From the NCBI GenBank assembly GCA_016874795.1, contig VGTG01000011.1:1-64000 (forward strand): a stretch of DNA of 64,000 bases, in the 5' to 3' direction. This stretch comes from Deltaproteobacteria bacterium (lineage in GTDB: Bacteria > Desulfobacterota > Binatia > UBA12015). Both the position numbers and the translations under genes were made by a program. The notes beneath the pieces are model-generated. The model searched no databases and was not told the origin of the DNA. It was given only the letters and a program-made list of their open reading frames with translations. Shown piece by piece: positions 61,936 to 64,000 of the stretch. Numbering within the stretch: the stretch's first letter is position 1; every line of letters begins with the position of its first letter.

Positions 61936-63243
61936 ATGCGTCCGGATTTGCTTGACGACAATCCCTCGGCCTGGCTGGCGGAGCTTCCCCCGCACGAGCC
62001 GGGGCCTGCGCTTCGCGGCGACGTCGCGGCGGACGTGGCCGTCGTCGGGGGAGGCCTGACGGGGATCTCGACGGCGTGGCATCTGAGCGAGCGGTTCCCG
62101 GAGCGGAGGATCGTCGTCCTCGAAGCGCGCTCTCTCGCGAACGGCGCGAGCGGACGGAACGGCGGACAGGTGCTGAACGGCATCGCGGGGATCGAGCCGG
62201 ACGAGCCGGAGCTCGCGCGGCGGGTCCACGCGGCCACGCGCATGGGCATCGACGTCGTCGAGGATCTCGCGGCGCGCTCGCGCCTCCCGACCGGCTTCGT
62301 GCGCAGCGGCTGCCTCGAGGTCTACACCTCCGATCGCGGAGCCGAGGCGGCGCAAGCGCACGCCGAGCGCTCGGCGTCCTGGGGCATCCCCGTCGAATGG
62401 CGCTCGGGCGCGGTCTCCGGCTTGCGCGGCGTGCGCGGCGCCGTCGTCGACCCGACCGCGGCGCGCGTCAACGCGGCGGCGCTCGTCCGGGGGCTCGCAC
62501 CCGTGCTCCGCGAGCGCGGGGTCGTGATCCACGAGGAGACGCCGGTGCTCCGGATCGAGGAAGGCGCCACGATCGCGCTCGCCACGCCGCACGGCACCGT
62601 GCGCGCTCGTGCCGTCGTCCTCGCGACGAACGCGTACACGCCGCTCCTCGGCTACTTCCGGAGCGGCATCCTGCCAATCCACTCCCACGTCGTCGCGACC
62701 GAGCCGCTGCCCGACGCGCTCTGGAGCGCTCTCGGCTGGAGTGCGGAGTCCGGATTCCACGACGACCTGGATCGGCTCGCGTACGGCTGCCGGACGCCCG
62801 CGGGCCGTCTCGTGTTCGGCGGCGGCAGCAACGCGGCGTACGCGTATCGCTTCGGCGGAGTCCCCGTGTTCGCGGGATCGTCCGAAGCCGGCTCTGCGGC
62901 GGTCGAGCGCCGCTTGCGCGAGTACCTTCCCGGGCTCGAGGGCGTTCGCATCGCGCACCGCTGGACCGGCACGCTCGCGATCACGTTCGATCGCGTCTGC
63001 GCGATGGGCGTGACCGGTGCGTCGCGAAACGTCTTCTACGCGCTCGGCTACAGCGGGCACGGTCTCGCTCTCGCGGCCCTCGCGGGGAGGGTCCTCCGGG
63101 ACCTCTACAGCGACGACCCCGAGCCCTGGCGGGGGCTGCCGTTCCTTCAGCGCCGGCTTCCGCGGATCCCGCCGGAGCCACTTCGTTGGCTCGGCTACCA
63201 GGTGTACACGCGCTTGACGGGGCGGTCGCCGCGGCGCCGGTAG
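61936..63243 (+). CDS. FAD-dependent oxidoreductase (DAO family)
   Basis: This 435-residue flavoenzyme of the D-amino-acid-oxidase/gamma-glutamylputrescine oxidase (PuuB/OrdL) type has the N-terminal VAVVGGGLTGISTAWHL (FAD ADP-binding), VLEARSLANGASGRNGGQV, then the substrate domain. A final G-Y-S-G-H-G-L motif (ALGYSGHGLALAA) is typical of the family. The ATG at 61936 matches the family start, and the longer in-frame sequence upstream is promoter. Members oxidise amines or amino acids. Its neighbour is a PotA-like transporter gene, which makes a polyamine or amine substrate plausible. Substrate not proven. Confidence 0.92.
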   Translation: MRPDLLDDNPSAWLAELPPHEPGPALRGDVAADVAVVGGGLTGISTAWHLSERFPERRIVVLEARSLANGASGRNGGQVLNGIAGIEPDEPELARRVHAATRMGIDVVEDLAARSRLPTGFVRSGCLEVYTSDRGAEAAQAHAERSASWGIPVEWRSGAVSGLRGVRGAVVDPTAARVNAAALVRGLAPVLRERGVVIHEETPVLRIEEGATIALATPHGTVRARAVVLATNAYTPLLGYFRSGILPIHSHVVATEPLPDALWSALGWSAESGFHDDLDRLAYGCRTPAGRLVFGGGSNAAYAYRFGGVPVFAGSSEAGSAAVERRLREYLPGLEGVRIAHRWTGTLAITFDRVCAMGVTGASRNVFYALGYSGHGLALAALAGRVLRDLYSDDPEPWRGLPFLQRRLPRIPPEPLRWLGYQVYTRLTGRSPRRR

Positions 63244-63345
63244 CGCGGAAGGCCGTCAAGGACCACGATCCGGCCTGGATTCGTTTGCGCGCCGGACGGG
63301 CCGGTGGCAGGGGAACGACGTCGCGGTCGGGAAGAGGAGCGGCTC

Positions 63346-64000
63346 ATGGCGCGGGTGACGCGGGTGACGCGGGTGGTGCGGGTGACGCGGGTGACGCGGG
63401 TGGCGCGGGTGATGCGGGCGGTGCGGGTGGCGCACGTCGGCGGGCTGGTCGGGTTCGGCTTGGCCCTCGGACTCCTGGTTCCGTCTTCGGCTCTCGGAGC
63501 GCCGCCGGCGCAGAGCCTCGCGCGCTGCCAGCGCACGGTCGCGGAGGAGGGCACGCAGTTCGTCACGCGTGTTCAGCAAGTCGTCGGTCGCTGCCTCGAC
63601 GCGGTGTCGGAGGAGACGCTTCGCAAGGAGCGCTCGGCCGTCGACGGCGCCGCGCGCGCGTGTGTCAACGCGCTCGACGAGATCCTCGGGAATCGCGGCG
63701 GCCTCGGCGCGCAAGCGCGTCTCGAGTCGCGGATCGAGCGGTGGTGCGTCCCGGGTCGCCCCGACGTGACGCACACCGCGGCGGACGTGCTCGGCCCGGA
63801 CGCCATCCTCGCACAGTCGATCGAAGCGCGGGCCCTGGGCTCGCGGTGCGCCGCGTTCGGCGGTGATGGCTCGATCGACTCGGTCGAGGAGTGGCTCGAT
63901 TGCGTGGTCGAAGCGCATTGGTCGACGTCGGCGACGGCGATCGTCACGGAGTTCCCGCGCGCTCTCGAATGGCTCTCCGGGCTTCGGCCGGCGATGCTCG
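63346..64000 (+). CDS. Secreted Cys-containing protein with repeat-encoded signal, partial
   Basis: A frame that runs off the window end opens at ATG 63346 (GAGGAG ribosome site). Its first 28 codons come from a 9-bp tandem repeat of GCGGGTGAC type and read MARVTRVTRVVRVTRVTRVA. A hydrophobic signal (LVGFGLALGLLVPSSALGA) follows. The mature part is helical and contains spaced cysteines (ARCQRTVAEEG, VVGRCLDAVSEE, ARACVNALDE, ERWCVPGRP, GSRCAAFGGDG, WLDCVVEAHW), suggesting a disulfide-bonded secreted protein. No family is recognised. The 3' end is missing. Confidence 0.75.
   Translation, partial: MARVTRVTRVVRVTRVTRVARVMRAVRVAHVGGLVGFGLALGLLVPSSALGAPPAQSLARCQRTVAEEGTQFVTRVQQVVGRCLDAVSEETLRKERSAVDGAARACVNALDEILGNRGGLGAQARLESRIERWCVPGRPDVTHTAADVLGPDAILAQSIEARALGSRCAAFGGDGSIDSVEEWLDCVVEAHWSTSATAIVTEFPRALEWLSGLRPAML
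63350..63436 (+). repeat. Degenerate 9-bp tandem repeat inside a signal peptide
   Basis: About nine copies of a 9-mer near GCGGGTGAC cover 63350-63436, with variants ending GGT, GGC or GAT. The unit is three codons (Arg-Val-Thr/Val/Ala), so copy changes keep the frame and vary only the length of the positively charged n-region. Confidence 0.85.

Overview
The window is about 70% GC by eye and densely coded, with short gaps and many ATGA/GTGA stop-start overlaps. Lipoproteins with glycine-rich or (PT)n linkers, outer-membrane-type proteins, an RND pump with adaptor, a caa3 oxidase and a bc-type complex, abundant acyl-CoA enzymes, and a lipoprotein pairing a CX4CH motif with copper-monooxygenase motifs point to a Gram-negative aerobe of the old 'deltaproteobacterial' grade (Myxococcota or Binatota-like). 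That placement is an inference; there is no rRNA or other phylogenetic marker here, and I see no tRNA, rRNA or CRISPR.

Layout. 0-4.6 kb: secreted lipoprotein, small XRE regulator and ABC-F ATPase. 4.7-11.8 kb: an acyl-CoA catabolic operon (SDR, two acyl-CoA dehydrogenases, acyl-CoA ligase, HyuB without HyuA, tandem EthD protein). 11.8-13.2 kb: HAD and Nudix hydrolases divergent around a perfect 97-bp palindrome. 13.2-18.1 kb: RND pump whose adaptor is fused in frame to a TetR repressor, with a perfect 26-bp operator upstream. 18.3-24.5 kb: PD40 propeller, Gfo/Idh/MocA-YciI-CrtC-like operon, metallophosphoesterase, PadR, ApaG. 24.6-31.3 kb: DUF35/thiolase pair, a SLOG-glycoside-hydrolase-like fusion with an in-frame amber codon, TroA-like protein, galactokinase. 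31.3-31.7 kb: a short unit with a sigma54-like promoter, a 39-codon membrane ORF and a strong terminator. 31.8-41.8 kb: respiratory block (caa3 oxidase, diheme c, Rieske, cytochrome b-c fusion, CtaG-polyferredoxin fusion). 41.8-48.3 kb: orphan histidine kinase, amber-split propeller, ABC1 kinase, copper monooxygenase-like lipoprotein, ParE remnant. 48.3-53.6 kb: GNAT, aconitase, GlcF, VapBC. 53.6-64 kb: sulfatase, frameshifted intradiol dioxygenase, barrel protein, membrane pair, PotA-like ATPase with a GNAT-like partner, FAD oxidoreductase, and a secreted Cys-rich protein cut by the window end.

The respiratory block can be read as one electron path: quinol to the Rieske/cytochrome b-c complex, then lipoprotein and fused c-type hemes, then the caa3 oxidase, with CtaG assembling CuB. 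The catabolic genes would supply acyl-CoA and reducing equivalents, with aconitase serving the TCA cycle.

The most unusual theme is domain fusion across the membrane: TetR plus a lipoprotein adaptor, SLOG plus an exported enzyme, and CtaG plus a polyferredoxin. The window also holds four lesions (two in-frame TAG codons, one frameshift, one toxin remnant), although TAG serves as an ordinary stop in at least nine other genes here.
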